Shown here piece by piece: positions 25,102-33,389 of a DNA stretch of 62,519 nt (position 1 is the first letter of the stretch; every line of letters begins with the position of its first letter). The notes beneath the pieces were generated by a model. It searched no databases, had not been told where the DNA came from, and worked only from the letters and a program-made list of their open reading frames with translations. Origin of the DNA: Arcobacteraceae bacterium (GTDB lineage Bacteria > Campylobacterota > Campylobacteria > Campylobacterales > Arcobacteraceae); contig JAIOSF010000015.1 in the NCBI GenBank assembly GCA_021107755.1, positions 1 through 62,519 of the forward strand, in the 5' to 3' direction. A program made the position numbers and the translations under genes.

Positions 25102-26577
25102 ATGCAAGACAATGCACAACCAATTGAGTACGATTACTCGATAACAAAAGCCTTTACTTTTGCAACAATTTTGTTTGGTATTATTGGTATGACAGTTGGT
25201 GTTATACTAGCGTTCCAATTAGCATTTCCAGCTTTAAGTAATCTAGCTGGTGAGTATGGTACTTTCAGTAGACTAAGACCTTTACACACAAATGGTGTAG
25301 CGTATGGGTTTACTTTAAGTGGTATTTTTGCTTCTTGGTACTATATCGGGCAAAGAGTATTAAAGGTGTCTTTAAAAGAGTCACCATTTTTAATGGGTGT
25401 AGCAAAATTACATTTTGCTTTATATTTCATTACAATTCTTTTAGCGGTTGTAACACTAATTTCAGGTATTACTACATCAAAAGAGTATGCTGAATTAGAG
25501 TGGCCACTAGACTTACTAGTTGTTGTATGGTGGGTATTATTTGGTATATCTATTTTTGGACTAATAGGTATTAGAAGAGAGAGAACATTGTACATCTCTT
25601 TATGGTACTTTATTGCATGTTTCGTTGCTGTTGCAATGTTATATTTATTTAACAACATGGAAGTTCCAACAATGTTATTTGCTAACGGTGCACCAAGTTC
25701 TGTAATGCATTCTATATCATTATATGCTGGTACAAATGACGCATTAGTACAATGGTGGTTTGGACACAATGCTGTTGCATTCGTATTTACAACACCAATT
25801 ATCGCGATGATTTACTACTTTTTACCAAAAGAATCTGGACAAAATGTTTATTCTTATAAACTTTCTATCTTAGCATTCTGGGGTTTAATGTTTGTTTATT
25901 TATGGGCTGGTGGACATCACCTTATTTATAGTACTGTTCCAGATTGGATGCAAACTATGGGTTCTGTTATGTCAGTTGTTCTTATTTTACCATCATGGGG
26001 TTCTGCTATTAATATGCTTTTAACTATGAAAGGTGAGTGGGGTCAATTACAATCATCTCCATTAATTAAATTTATGGTTATGGCTTCAACTTTCTATATG
26101 TTATCAACAATAGAGGGACCAATCCAAGCTATTAAATCTGTTAATGCTATTGCACACTTTACTGACTGGATTCCAGGACATGTACATGATGGTGTATTAG
26201 GATGGGTTGTATTTATGGTAATGGCAGCATTATTCCATATGGCACCAAGAATGTACGGAAGAGAAATTTACTCTAAGTCATTGATGGAAACACAATTCTG
26301 GTTACAAACAACAGCTATCGTACTATACTTTACATCTATGTGGATTGCAGGTATTACTCAAGGTATGATGTGGAGAGCATATGATGAATATGGTTCATTA
26401 TTATACTCATTTATTGATACAGTTACAGTACTTCAACCATACTACACAATTAGAGCAGTTGGTGGATTATTATACTTAATTGGATTCTTTATGTTTGCAT
26501 ACAATATGTATAAAACAGCTACAGCAGGTAGAGTTCTTGATAAAGAACCAGCAAATGCTTCGCCTATGGGCGCTTAA
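25102..26577 (+). CDS. ccoN: cbb3-type cytochrome c oxidase subunit I
   Basis: CcoN is the catalytic membrane subunit carrying haem b and the haem b3-CuB centre. The 491 residues form about 12 helices. Ligand histidines are visible in RPLHTNGVAYGF, WWFGHNAVAF, WAGGHHLIYS and WIPGHVHDGVLGWV. A very strong AGGAGGAG site lies just before ATG 25102; a TTG one codon earlier is less likely. It is first of ccoNOQP, the high-affinity oxidase used at low oxygen. Confidence 0.97.
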   Translation: MQDNAQPIEYDYSITKAFTFATILFGIIGMTVGVILAFQLAFPALSNLAGEYGTFSRLRPLHTNGVAYGFTLSGIFASWYYIGQRVLKVSLKESPFLMGVAKLHFALYFITILLAVVTLISGITTSKEYAELEWPLDLLVVVWWVLFGISIFGLIGIRRERTLYISLWYFIACFVAVAMLYLFNNMEVPTMLFANGAPSSVMHSISLYAGTNDALVQWWFGHNAVAFVFTTPIIAMIYYFLPKESGQNVYSYKLSILAFWGLMFVYLWAGGHHLIYSTVPDWMQTMGSVMSVVLILPSWGSAINMLLTMKGEWGQLQSSPLIKFMVMASTFYMLSTIEGPIQAIKSVNAIAHFTDWIPGHVHDGVLGWVVFMVMAALFHMAPRMYGREIYSKSLMETQFWLQTTAIVLYFTSMWIAGITQGMMWRAYDEYGSLLYSFIDTVTVLQPYYTIRAVGGLLYLIGFFMFAYNMYKTATAGRVLDKEPANASPMGA

Positions 26578-26592
26578 GAGAAGGGGGTTAAT

Positions 26593-27258
26593 ATGTTTCA
26601 TTGGTTAGAACAAAGACCGTTTTTCTTTACGGTAGTTTTATTTTTAACAATTGCTTTTGCAGGTATAATAGAAGTTATCCCTGATTTTGCTAAGGCTTCT
26701 CAACCATTAGTTAATACTAAACCATACTCTGTTTTAGAATTAGCTGGTAGACAAGTTTATATAAAAGATAGTTGTAATGCGTGTCATTCACAATTAATTA
26801 GACCATTTAAATCAGAAACTGATAGATATGGTATGTACTCTTTATCTGGTGAATATGCTTATGATAGACCATTTTTATGGGGATCAAAAAGAACAGGGCC
26901 AGATTTACAAAGAGTTGGTAACTATAGAACAACAGATTGGCATGAAAATCATATGATGGCGCCATCTTCAGTTGTTCCAGGTTCAATCATGCCTGCATAT
27001 TCTCATATGTTTACAAACAAAGCGGATGTTGCTACAGCATATGCAAATGCAAATACACAAAAAGTAGTATTTGCTGTACCATATGATAAAGAAGGTATGC
27101 CAAAATTAGGTTCATGGGATGAAGCGAAAGCTGCTGCGTTAGAAGATGCAAAAGTTATTGCTGCTGATATGAAAAACCAAAGCGTAAAAGATGCAGTTGC
27201 TAATGGTGAGATTCCAGAAATTGTAGCTTTAATTGCATATATGAATTCTCTAAAGTAA
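26593..27258 (+). CDS. ccoO: cbb3-type cytochrome c oxidase subunit II (monohaem)
   Basis: CcoO is anchored by an N-terminal helix (about 9-28) and carries one c-type haem bound by CNACHSQLIRPF. GPDLQRVG and the methionine ligand region SIMPAYSHMF follow. The 221-residue length is normal. AGGGGG precedes the ATG, 16 bases after ccoN. Confidence 0.97.
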   Translation: MFHWLEQRPFFFTVVLFLTIAFAGIIEVIPDFAKASQPLVNTKPYSVLELAGRQVYIKDSCNACHSQLIRPFKSETDRYGMYSLSGEYAYDRPFLWGSKRTGPDLQRVGNYRTTDWHENHMMAPSSVVPGSIMPAYSHMFTNKADVATAYANANTQKVVFAVPYDKEGMPKLGSWDEAKAAALEDAKVIAADMKNQSVKDAVANGEIPEIVALIAYMNSLK

Positions 27259-27267
27259 AGGTAAAAT

Positions 27268-27498
27268 ATGGAATATGAAACATTAATGACAATACAAGGA
27301 TATGCAAAATTTGCGTTACTTGCTTTTGTTTGTATCGTATTCTATAGTTATGCATTTTCTATCTACAAAAGGAACAGAAAGGGTGATGCAAATTACCGAG
27401 ATTTTGAAAAATATTCAAATCTCGTTCTCGATGATAGTATAGAATCTAAGCCTTTAGAAGAGAGAAAAAAAACAGAGGATAAAAAAGACAACGAATAG
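27268..27498 (+). CDS. ccoQ: cbb3-type oxidase small subunit CcoQ
   Basis: This 76-residue protein has one membrane helix (about 12-31, AKFALLAFVCIVFYSYAFSIY) and a charged cytoplasmic tail. Position between ccoO and ccoP identifies it as CcoQ, which stabilises the complex. Confidence 0.9.
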   Translation: MEYETLMTIQGYAKFALLAFVCIVFYSYAFSIYKRNRKGDANYRDFEKYSNLVLDDSIESKPLEERKKTEDKKDNE

Positions 27499-27543
27499 TT
27501 GTGTTTTTTTGACTAATATAAAAATTAAAAGGAGATTGCTAAT

Positions 27544-28494
27544 ATGAAATCTATGGTAATAGGTGGGATTATTCTTATCGTAGCACTTATGACAGGAACT
27601 TACTTCATGGCAGGTGACTCATTTGCGCTAGGTGAAGATTATATCAATGACCTTACAATGCTTGCTGGTGTTGCAATTGTTTCTATAACAGTATTTGTTT
27701 CACTTAAGTATGTAAATCAGATTAAAAACGATACAGCAACTGGTGAGTTAGCTGACGAAACATGGGATGGTATTGGTGAATACAAAAATAACATTCCAGT
27801 AGGTTGGGGGATGTTATTTATTGCTACTTTAGTATGGCAATTATGGTATTTCTTTGTAGGATACCCTACAAGTCAATTTTCACAAATTGGTCAGTACAAT
27901 GAAGAGACATTAGAGTACAATGCAAAATTTGAATCTAAATGGGCAAATATCACAGAGCAAGAGCTTGCTGGTATGGGTCAATCTGTATTCTTAGTACAGT
28001 GTGCTCCATGTCACGGTGTTGATGGTGAAGGTATTCAAGGTAAAGCTCATAACTTAACAAAAAGAATTAGTGTTGAGCAAGTAAAAGATGTTATTAACAA
28101 TGGTTCTGCAGCTATTGGACCAAATCCAGCTGGTAACTTAGGTTTCGGTATGGGTATGATGCCAGGAAAAGATGGACTAATTAATGTTAATACAGGAATG
28201 CCTATTTCAGATTCAGAAGTTGAAGCTGTTGCTAACTATGTTGCAAATGGTATGAAAGGTGCTGGTGCTGGTGCAGATATCTTTGCTGGTGTTTGTTCTT
28301 CGTGTCACGGTGTAGATGGAAAAGGTATGGGTGGAATGTCACCTAATCTTGTAGAATATGATGATACTTTAGTTATAAATGTTTTAAAACATGGTAAAAA
28401 AGGTATGATAGGTGCAATGCCAAACTTTGAGGGACGATTAACTGAAACTCAAGATAAAGCAGTTGCTACTTATTTAAGAAGTATAGGAGAATAG
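27544..28494 (+). CDS. ccoP: cbb3-type cytochrome c oxidase dihaem subunit CcoP
   Basis: CcoP receives electrons from soluble cytochromes. The 316 residues have two N-terminal membrane helices (about 3-25 and 36-55) and a third near 91-110. Two haem sites follow, CAPCHGVDGEG and CSSCHGVDGKG. ETWDGIGEYKNNIPVGW is a typical CcoP linker. AAAGGAGA precedes the ATG. Confidence 0.96.
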   Translation: MKSMVIGGIILIVALMTGTYFMAGDSFALGEDYINDLTMLAGVAIVSITVFVSLKYVNQIKNDTATGELADETWDGIGEYKNNIPVGWGMLFIATLVWQLWYFFVGYPTSQFSQIGQYNEETLEYNAKFESKWANITEQELAGMGQSVFLVQCAPCHGVDGEGIQGKAHNLTKRISVEQVKDVINNGSAAIGPNPAGNLGFGMGMMPGKDGLINVNTGMPISDSEVEAVANYVANGMKGAGAGADIFAGVCSSCHGVDGKGMGGMSPNLVEYDDTLVINVLKHGKKGMIGAMPNFEGRLTETQDKAVATYLRSIGE

Positions 28495-28495
28495 T

Positions 28496-28738
28496 ATGGC
28501 AGGAAATTCACAAATAGACCCTAAAACAGAGGGTGGTTTATTTAGTTTAGTTCATGGTATTACAGGTATGTTAATAGCTACTGTATTATTGTTATCTATT
28601 CTTGGTGTTTTAAGTTACTTAGCAGTAGTAACTCAACAAGCTAATGCAGAAAACTTTTATGAGATTAATCAAGACTTAAACGCATTGAAAATGAATAGTC
28701 CTGAAAATCATAAAATGTGGATAAACAAAGGAGAATAG
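28496..28738 (+). CDS. DUF4006 family membrane protein of the cbb3 operon
   Basis: This 80-residue protein has one helix (about 20-46, GITGMLIATVLLLSILGVLSYLAVVTQ) after a short polar N-terminus. It matches what I know of the DUF4006 family, found downstream of ccoP in Campylobacterota. It starts one base after the ccoP stop, so an oxidase assembly or accessory subunit role is likely. Confidence 0.85.
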   Translation: MAGNSQIDPKTEGGLFSLVHGITGMLIATVLLLSILGVLSYLAVVTQQANAENFYEINQDLNALKMNSPENHKMWINKGE

Positions 28739-28740
28739 AG

Positions 28741-28833
28741 ATGGATAAAGTAATTGGAATATTATTAGCTATAACAGCTGTTGCGACTATTATGTTATCA
28801 TTTTTAGATTCTTCAAGAGTGTTTGTTGGTTAA
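28741..28833 (+). CDS. 30-residue single-helix membrane peptide at the end of the cbb3 operon
   Basis: An ATG at 28741, two bases after the DUF4006 stop and just downstream of AAAGGAGA, opens a 30-codon frame ending with TAA at 28831-28833. The peptide begins MDKVIGILLAITAVATIMLS and is one hydrophobic helix with short charged ends. The operon terminator follows 20 bases later. Position and size resemble small cbb3 subunits such as CcoM of Pseudomonas. No homology is claimed. Confidence 0.7.
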   Translation: MDKVIGILLAITAVATIMLSFLDSSRVFVG

Positions 28834-28853
28834 TATTTAATAAATATTAAAAG

Positions 28854-28886
28854 AAAAGGGAGATACGAAAGTATCTCCCTTTTTTA
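28854..28886. terminator. Bidirectional terminator between the cbb3 operon and the DUF134-NifX gene
   Basis: AAAAGGGAGATAC (28854-28866), a GAAA tetraloop and GTATCTCCCTTTT (28871-28883) form a perfect 13-bp stem with A and T runs on its flanks. It serves both convergent transcripts; the minus-strand stop codon is at its right edge. Confidence 0.9.
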
Positions 28887-29468
28887 TTTAATTATTGATG
28901 CAAGTTGATCTTGTTTTATATTTGTTTTTTCTATGGGTTTGATACCTTTTGATATTAAACTATTTTTTAAACCTTCACCAATTTTTGATGAAATAAAAAT
29001 ATTTACATTGTATTGTATGAATACTTTGGGTAAAATAATCGCTGGTTTTTTTGAATCTGAGTATACAGGATTTTCTATTTTATTTATTAGCTCTGTTGAA
29101 CCTTGGGTCATTGAATAGATAAATATATATTGTTGATTATTTTGAATATTTTTAAAGTTTGTATCTTCTGAACATATTGCAATAATATATGTATTAGATG
29201 AATGTTCAATATTGATTTTATGACCGCTGATAATAGCAGTAGATAGTTTTTTTCTAGCATTTTTTAGTATTCGTGTAAATGTAGGTCGTGATACCTCCAT
29301 ATGTTGCGCTGCTTCTTCTTGATATAAATCTAATATATCCATTAAATAGAGAGCTTCAATCTCTTCATCTAAAATATTTGTAATACCATTTGCTTTTGTG
29401 CTACTTGGTATAAATTCTTTAAATACTGGTTTAAAGTTTAATTTTCTTATATTTTTTTCTCTACCCAT
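28884..29468 (-). CDS. Transcription regulator with DUF134 helix-turn-helix and NifX-like sensor domain
   Basis: This is a 194-residue two-domain protein. Residues 1 to about 90 match DUF134: EEIEALYLMDILDLYQEEAAQHMEVSRPTFTRILKNARKKL is a sigma-region-4-like DNA-binding helix-turn-helix. Residues about 95-190 are a NifX/NifB-C-like fold (dinitrogenase Fe-Mo cofactor-binding family) that probably binds a metal or cluster. It is divergent from the bd oxidase operon, which itself encodes two NifX-like proteins. The direct repeats between them are candidate operators. I infer a regulator of cydAB responding to metal, cluster or oxygen/NO status. Confidence 0.82.
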   Translation of the reverse strand: MGREKNIRKLNFKPVFKEFIPSSTKANGITNILDEEIEALYLMDILDLYQEEAAQHMEVSRPTFTRILKNARKKLSTAIISGHKINIEHSSNTYIIAICSEDTNFKNIQNNQQYIFIYSMTQGSTELINKIENPVYSDSKKPAIILPKVFIQYNVNIFISSKIGEGLKNSLISKGIKPIEKTNIKQDQLASIIK

Positions 29469-29517
29469 GCTAATCCTTTTAATATAATAATTTTAGCTAA
29501 ATTTTATTTAATATTAC

Positions 29518-29546
29518 TTGACATATGTTCATAAAAGTTGTATCAT
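29518..29546 (+). promoter_or_regulatory. sigma70-type promoter of the cytochrome bd operon
   Basis: TTGACA (29518-29523), a 17-base spacer and TATCAT (29541-29546) give a near-consensus promoter. The start would be near 29553, with a leader of about 33 bases to the TTG start of the DUF4492 gene. Confidence 0.55.
29519..29536. repeat. First copy of an 18-bp direct repeat, candidate operator
   Basis: TGACATATGTTCATAAAA overlaps the -35 box. The core is a near-palindrome (TGA, CATATG, TTCA). An identical copy lies 30 bp downstream. Confidence 0.7.
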
Positions 29547-29548
29547 TC

Positions 29549-29566
29549 TGACATATGTTCATAAAA
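29549..29566. repeat. Second copy of the 18-bp direct repeat, candidate operator
   Basis: This copy is identical to 29519-29536 and spaced 30 bp, about three helical turns, so both sites face the same side of the DNA. It covers the expected transcription start. Occupying both would block polymerase. Confidence 0.7.
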
Positions 29567-29585
29567 TCGATAAAGGAATAGGAAA

Positions 29586-29795
29586 TTGACAACAATAAAT
29601 AAAATAATTTATTTTTATATTGATGGTTTTAAAAATATGAGAGTAGGAAAAACTCTTTGGAAAATCATATTTGTAAAACTATTAGTAATTTTCTTAGTGT
29701 TAAACTATTTTATTCATGATAAAAGTTTAAAAAGTGAATATAAATCATATGATGAAAAAGTAAATTTTGTGTATGAAAATTTAAAAAGGAAATAA
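29586..29795 (+). CDS. DUF4492 family small membrane protein preceding cydA
   Basis: This 69-residue protein matches the DUF4492 pattern (KIIYFYIDGFKNMRVGKTLWKIIFVKLLVIFLVL) with one membrane helix near 26-43. The family is found directly upstream of cydAB in Campylobacterota and Bacteroidetes. The start is TTG with AAAGGAATAGGAAA upstream; ATG 29638 would remove conserved residues. It ends one base before cydA. Confidence 0.85.
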   Translation: MTTINKIIYFYIDGFKNMRVGKTLWKIIFVKLLVIFLVLNYFIHDKSLKSEYKSYDEKVNFVYENLKRK

Positions 29796-29796
29796 G

Positions 29797-31323
29797 ATGG
29801 AAGAACATTTAGTTGATTGGAGTAGAGCACAGTTTGCTTTGACTGCAATGTATCATTGGATATTTGTACCGTTAACATTAGGACTTGGATTTATTGTAGC
29901 AATTATGGAATCTATATATGTAAAAACTAGTAGTGAGTTTTGGAAAAAAACTACAAAGTTTTGGATGACACTATTTGCAATAAATTTTGCAATAGGAGTG
30001 GCTACTGGAATCATTATGGAGTTTGAGTTTGGTACAAATTGGGCAAACTATAGTTGGTTTGTTGGAGATATATTTGGGGCACCTCTTGCAGTGGAAGGGA
30101 TATTAGCTTTTTTTATGGAGAGTACATTTTTTGCTGTTATGTTTTTTGGTTGGGATAAAGTTGGTAAAAAGTTTCACCTACTTTCAACTTGGCTAGTTGC
30201 GGTTGGTTCAAACCTTAGTGCTTTATGGATACTTGTAGCAAATGGTTGGATGCAATATCCAGTAGGTATGGAGTTTAACCCAGATACTGTAAGAAATGAG
30301 ATGATGAATTTTTGGGATGTACTTTTTTCACCAGTTGCAATAAGTAAGTTTTTACATACAATAGGTAGTGGATATGTGATGGCTTCACTTTTTGTGGTTG
30401 GAGTTTCTGCTTGGTATTTACTCAAAGGTAGAGATGTTGTATTTGCTAAAAAGTCTATGATTATAGGGGCAACATTTGGATTAATAACGAGCTTGTTTTT
30501 AATACTAAGTGGAGATGAATCAGCACATCAAGTAGCTTTAAAACAACCTGTAAAATTAGCTGCTATGGAAGGGCTTTATGAAGGAAAAGAGAGTGCAGGG
30601 ATAGTAGCAGTTGGAATATTAAATAATAAAAAAACATTAACCAATGATGAAGAGACATTTAATTTTGAATTAGAGATACCTTATGCACTCGCACTTCTTG
30701 GGTATCATGATACAACAGCATATGTACCAGGGCTCAAAGACTTAGTGTATGGTAATGAAACAAGAGGAATTATTAGTTCCCAAACAAAAATAGATAAAGG
30801 GAAACTTGCAGTTACAGCTTTAGAAGAATATAAAGAGGCAAAAAAAGCAAATGATATGATAAAAGCTCAAAAAGCAAGAGCTGTATTAGAAGAGAATATG
30901 AAATATTTTGGATATGGATATTTGAAATCTCCTGAGCAAATTGTACCACCTGTGGCAACTACATTTTATGCATTTCATATTATGGTGACACTTGGTGGAT
31001 GGTTTACAGTTCTTTTTGCATTACTTTTATATCTTTGTATGAAAAAAGATATAAGTGATTACAGATTACTTTTGACAAGTGCAGTTTGGAGTATACCTTT
31101 AGGATATATAGCTGGAGAAGCTGGTTGGGTAGTTGCTGAAGTTGGAAGACAACCTTGGGCGATACAAGATTTGATGCCAGTAGGGATTGCTGCTACAAAA
31201 ATAGCAACTACAAATGTGATGATAAGCTTCTTTATGTTTGCAACATTATTTACACTTTTATTAATAGCTGAGATTAAAATTATGACCAAACAGATTAAAA
31301 TTGGTCCAGATGGAGGGCATTAA
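29797..31323 (+). CDS. cydA: Cytochrome bd quinol oxidase subunit I
   Basis: CydA binds haems b558, b595 and d and oxidises quinol. The 508 residues start with RAQFALTAMYHWIFVPLTLGLGF, which carries the N-terminal haem ligand His. FLHTIGSGYVMASLFVVG, the Q-loop start ALKQPVKLAAMEGLYEG and the signature EVGRQPWAIQDLMP follow. It is the high-affinity, cyanide-resistant oxidase complementing cbb3. Confidence 0.96.
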   Translation: MEEHLVDWSRAQFALTAMYHWIFVPLTLGLGFIVAIMESIYVKTSSEFWKKTTKFWMTLFAINFAIGVATGIIMEFEFGTNWANYSWFVGDIFGAPLAVEGILAFFMESTFFAVMFFGWDKVGKKFHLLSTWLVAVGSNLSALWILVANGWMQYPVGMEFNPDTVRNEMMNFWDVLFSPVAISKFLHTIGSGYVMASLFVVGVSAWYLLKGRDVVFAKKSMIIGATFGLITSLFLILSGDESAHQVALKQPVKLAAMEGLYEGKESAGIVAVGILNNKKTLTNDEETFNFELEIPYALALLGYHDTTAYVPGLKDLVYGNETRGIISSQTKIDKGKLAVTALEEYKEAKKANDMIKAQKARAVLEENMKYFGYGYLKSPEQIVPPVATTFYAFHIMVTLGGWFTVLFALLLYLCMKKDISDYRLLLTSAVWSIPLGYIAGEAGWVVAEVGRQPWAIQDLMPVGIAATKIATTNVMISFFMFATLFTLLLIAEIKIMTKQIKIGPDGGH

Positions 31324-31324
31324 G

Positions 31325-32458
31325 ATGGGATTTGGTGATTTAGAATTAATAACATTACAACAGTATTGGTGGATAATTATCTCACTATTGGGAGGATTGT
31401 TTGTTTTTATTATGTTTGTACAAGGTGGACAAACACTTATTGATACATTAAGTGAAAATGAGACTGAGAAAACAATGCTTATAAACAGTATTGGGAGAAA
31501 ATGGGAACTTGGTTTTACCACACTTGTGCTTTTTGGTGGGGCCTTGTTTGCAGCATTTCCACTTTTTTATGCTACAAGTTTTGGTGGAGCGTATTGGGTT
31601 TGGATTGCTATATTATTTTGTTTTATTATTCAAGCGGTAAGTTATGAATATAGAAGCAAGCCAAATAACTTCTTAGGAAAAAAGACTTATGAGGTATTTT
31701 TAAAAATAAATGGAAACCTGGGGACATTTTTACTAGGTGTTGCTATAAGTACATTTTTTAGTGGGAGTGAATTTATCTTAACTGATAATAATTTTGTAGA
31801 TTGGCAAAATGATCTACGAGGACTTGAAGCTCTTTTAAATCCATACAATTATCTTCTTGGTTTTTCATTGGTATTTTTAGCAAAAATTAGTGGAGCAATG
31901 TATTTTATGAGTAGTATTGATCATGAACCTATCATTGACAAGGCAATAGAATCTATTAAATATAATATGATTTTATTTTTATTATTCTTTTTAGGATTTA
32001 TAGCTTGGATATTGTTAAAAGATGGTTATGCAGTTGATATGAATGGATTAGTATTTATTCAAGAGAATAAATATCTAATAAATTTTGCACAGATGCCATT
32101 TGTGTTTTCACTATTTATGTTAGGAGTTGCCATGGTAATTATAGCAGTTTTCTCTGCAGTAGTTATGAAAAAAACTTGTTGTATCAAAACAGGTGGAGTT
32201 GGAATTGTTTTTACTGTTATGGCTATTTTATTAAATGTTGGATTTAATGGAACTTCTTATTATCCTTCAACAACTCATTTACAAAGTAGTTTAACTATTA
32301 TGAATAGTAGTGGTAGTCACTATACTTTAATGGCGATGTCATATGCTTCACTTATGGTTCCTTTTGTATTAGCTTATATTGCTTATGCTTGGTATAGTAT
32401 GGATAAAGTAAAGATAACAAAAGAAGAGATTGAAGCACCTGATGCTCATAATTATTAA
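31325..32458 (+). CDS. cydB: Cytochrome bd quinol oxidase subunit II
   Basis: CydB is a 377-residue, eight- or nine-helix protein beginning MGFGDLELITLQQYWWIIIS, typical of the family. GGA(L/F)FAAFPLFYATSFGGAYW and FVQGGQTLIDTL are conserved. A longer frame opens at TTG 31301, but GGAGG (31312-31316) before ATG 31325 fixes the start. Confidence 0.95.
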   Translation: MGFGDLELITLQQYWWIIISLLGGLFVFIMFVQGGQTLIDTLSENETEKTMLINSIGRKWELGFTTLVLFGGALFAAFPLFYATSFGGAYWVWIAILFCFIIQAVSYEYRSKPNNFLGKKTYEVFLKINGNLGTFLLGVAISTFFSGSEFILTDNNFVDWQNDLRGLEALLNPYNYLLGFSLVFLAKISGAMYFMSSIDHEPIIDKAIESIKYNMILFLLFFLGFIAWILLKDGYAVDMNGLVFIQENKYLINFAQMPFVFSLFMLGVAMVIIAVFSAVVMKKTCCIKTGGVGIVFTVMAILLNVGFNGTSYYPSTTHLQSSLTIMNSSGSHYTLMAMSYASLMVPFVLAYIAYAWYSMDKVKITKEEIEAPDAHNY

Positions 32459-32467
32459 GGAGTGATA

Positions 32468-32572
32468 ATGGAATATATTTATGAATTAGCTTGGTTGACA
32501 TTATGGCCTATTGTGATATATGTAAGTTTAAAAATATCAATAAAAAATGTATTAAAATTTGAGGAAAAATAA
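32468..32572 (+). CDS. 34-residue CydX-like membrane peptide
   Basis: An ATG at 32468, shortly after AAGGAGTG, opens a 34-codon frame ending TAA at 32570-32572. The final A is the first base of the next ATG (TAATG). The peptide begins MEYIYELAWLTLWPIVIYVS: one helix and a Lys/Glu-rich tail. Size, topology, aromatic-rich N-terminus and position after cydB match CydX/CbdX-type third subunits of bd oxidase. The sequence differs from E. coli CydX. Confidence 0.75.
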   Translation: MEYIYELAWLTLWPIVIYVSLKISIKNVLKFEEK

Positions 32573-32988
32573 TGATTGCAATACCTGTAAAAACTAATAA
32601 AGAAAATCCAGCAGTGACTACACTGTTTGGAAAAGCAAAATGGTTTGCTTTTATAGATGGAGATAAAGTCACTATAGAGAAAAATGAATTACAAAGTGGA
32701 CGAGCAGTTGTAGAAGACTTTGTAGCAAGAGGTGTAACTAAAATTGTTTTTAGTCACATGGGTGGAAATCCTTTTATGTTACTTCAAAAAGCAAAGATAG
32801 AGTGCTTTCATAGTGGTGAAGAGAGAATTTTACTTAATGATGTTATTGAAAAATTACAAAATAATCAATTAATAAAAGTTGATGGGATTAATATGGCTAA
32901 TTTTGTAGAGCAGGGTAATATGCACAATGGTGGTGGAAATCATCACCACGATCACAACCATGACCACGGTCATCAACATAATCACTAA
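32572..32988 (+). CDS. NifX-like protein with histidine-rich metal-binding tail
   Basis: This 138-residue protein is a dinitrogenase Fe-Mo cofactor-binding-family domain (MIAIPVKTNKENPAVTTLFGKAKWFAF, VEDFVARGVTKIVFSHMGGNPF). Its C-terminal tail of about 25 residues contains eleven His alternating with Asp and Asn, which should bind Ni, Zn, Cu or Fe. The start overlaps the CydX-like stop. No nitrogenase genes are present, so a metal-handling or sensing role in bd oxidase biogenesis is more likely. Confidence 0.85.
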   Translation: MIAIPVKTNKENPAVTTLFGKAKWFAFIDGDKVTIEKNELQSGRAVVEDFVARGVTKIVFSHMGGNPFMLLQKAKIECFHSGEERILLNDVIEKLQNNQLIKVDGINMANFVEQGNMHNGGGNHHHDHNHDHGHQHNH

Positions 32989-32997
32989 GGATATAAA

Positions 32998-33363
32998 ATG
33001 AGATTAGTATTTCCTACCAATGAAGATATTGGTTATTTAAGTAAAAGAGGTGCACATTTTGGAAAAGCAAAGTTCTATACCATCATAACACTAGAAAATG
33101 GGATTATTGATAATGTAGATGTTATTGAAAATCCAGGGCATAGTGCAAATGGTTGTGGTGATGCTATAGCGAATATTATGAATCTAAAACCAGATGTTTT
33201 AATAGTAAGTGGCATAGGGGGAAGTCCTGCAAAAGGGTTTGCAAATGTAGGGCTAGAGGTCTATTTTGATAAAGATTCTTTAACAGTAAATGATTCTATC
33301 GATAAGTTTTTATTGGGAAAATTAAAATCAATTGGTTCAAGTGGTACTTGTAGCACACATTAA
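32998..33363 (+). CDS. NifX-like protein, second copy
   Basis: This 121-residue stand-alone NifX/NifB-C-family protein (MRLVFPTNEDIGYLSKRGAHFGKAKFYTII, PDVLIVSGIGGSPAKGFANVGLEVYF) has possible metal or cluster ligands in NPGHSANGCGDA and the C-terminal GTCSTH. It is nine bases after the His-rich paralogue. Like that one it shares its fold with the sensor domain of the divergent regulator. Confidence 0.85.
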   Translation: MRLVFPTNEDIGYLSKRGAHFGKAKFYTIITLENGIIDNVDVIENPGHSANGCGDAIANIMNLKPDVLIVSGIGGSPAKGFANVGLEVYFDKDSLTVNDSIDKFLLGKLKSIGSSGTCSTH

Positions 33364-33389
33364 AGTAAATATGCTATATAATTTGATAT

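Noticed and set aside
31301-31324. Upstream TTG start for cydB
   Set aside because: It overlaps the cydA end, while GGAGG is correctly spaced for ATG 31325 and the family N-terminus MGFGDLE starts there.
32572-33363. Nitrogen fixation genes
   Set aside because: The NifX-like domains are the only Nif-related features. No nifHDK, nifB or nifEN is visible, and the neighbours are bd oxidase genes.
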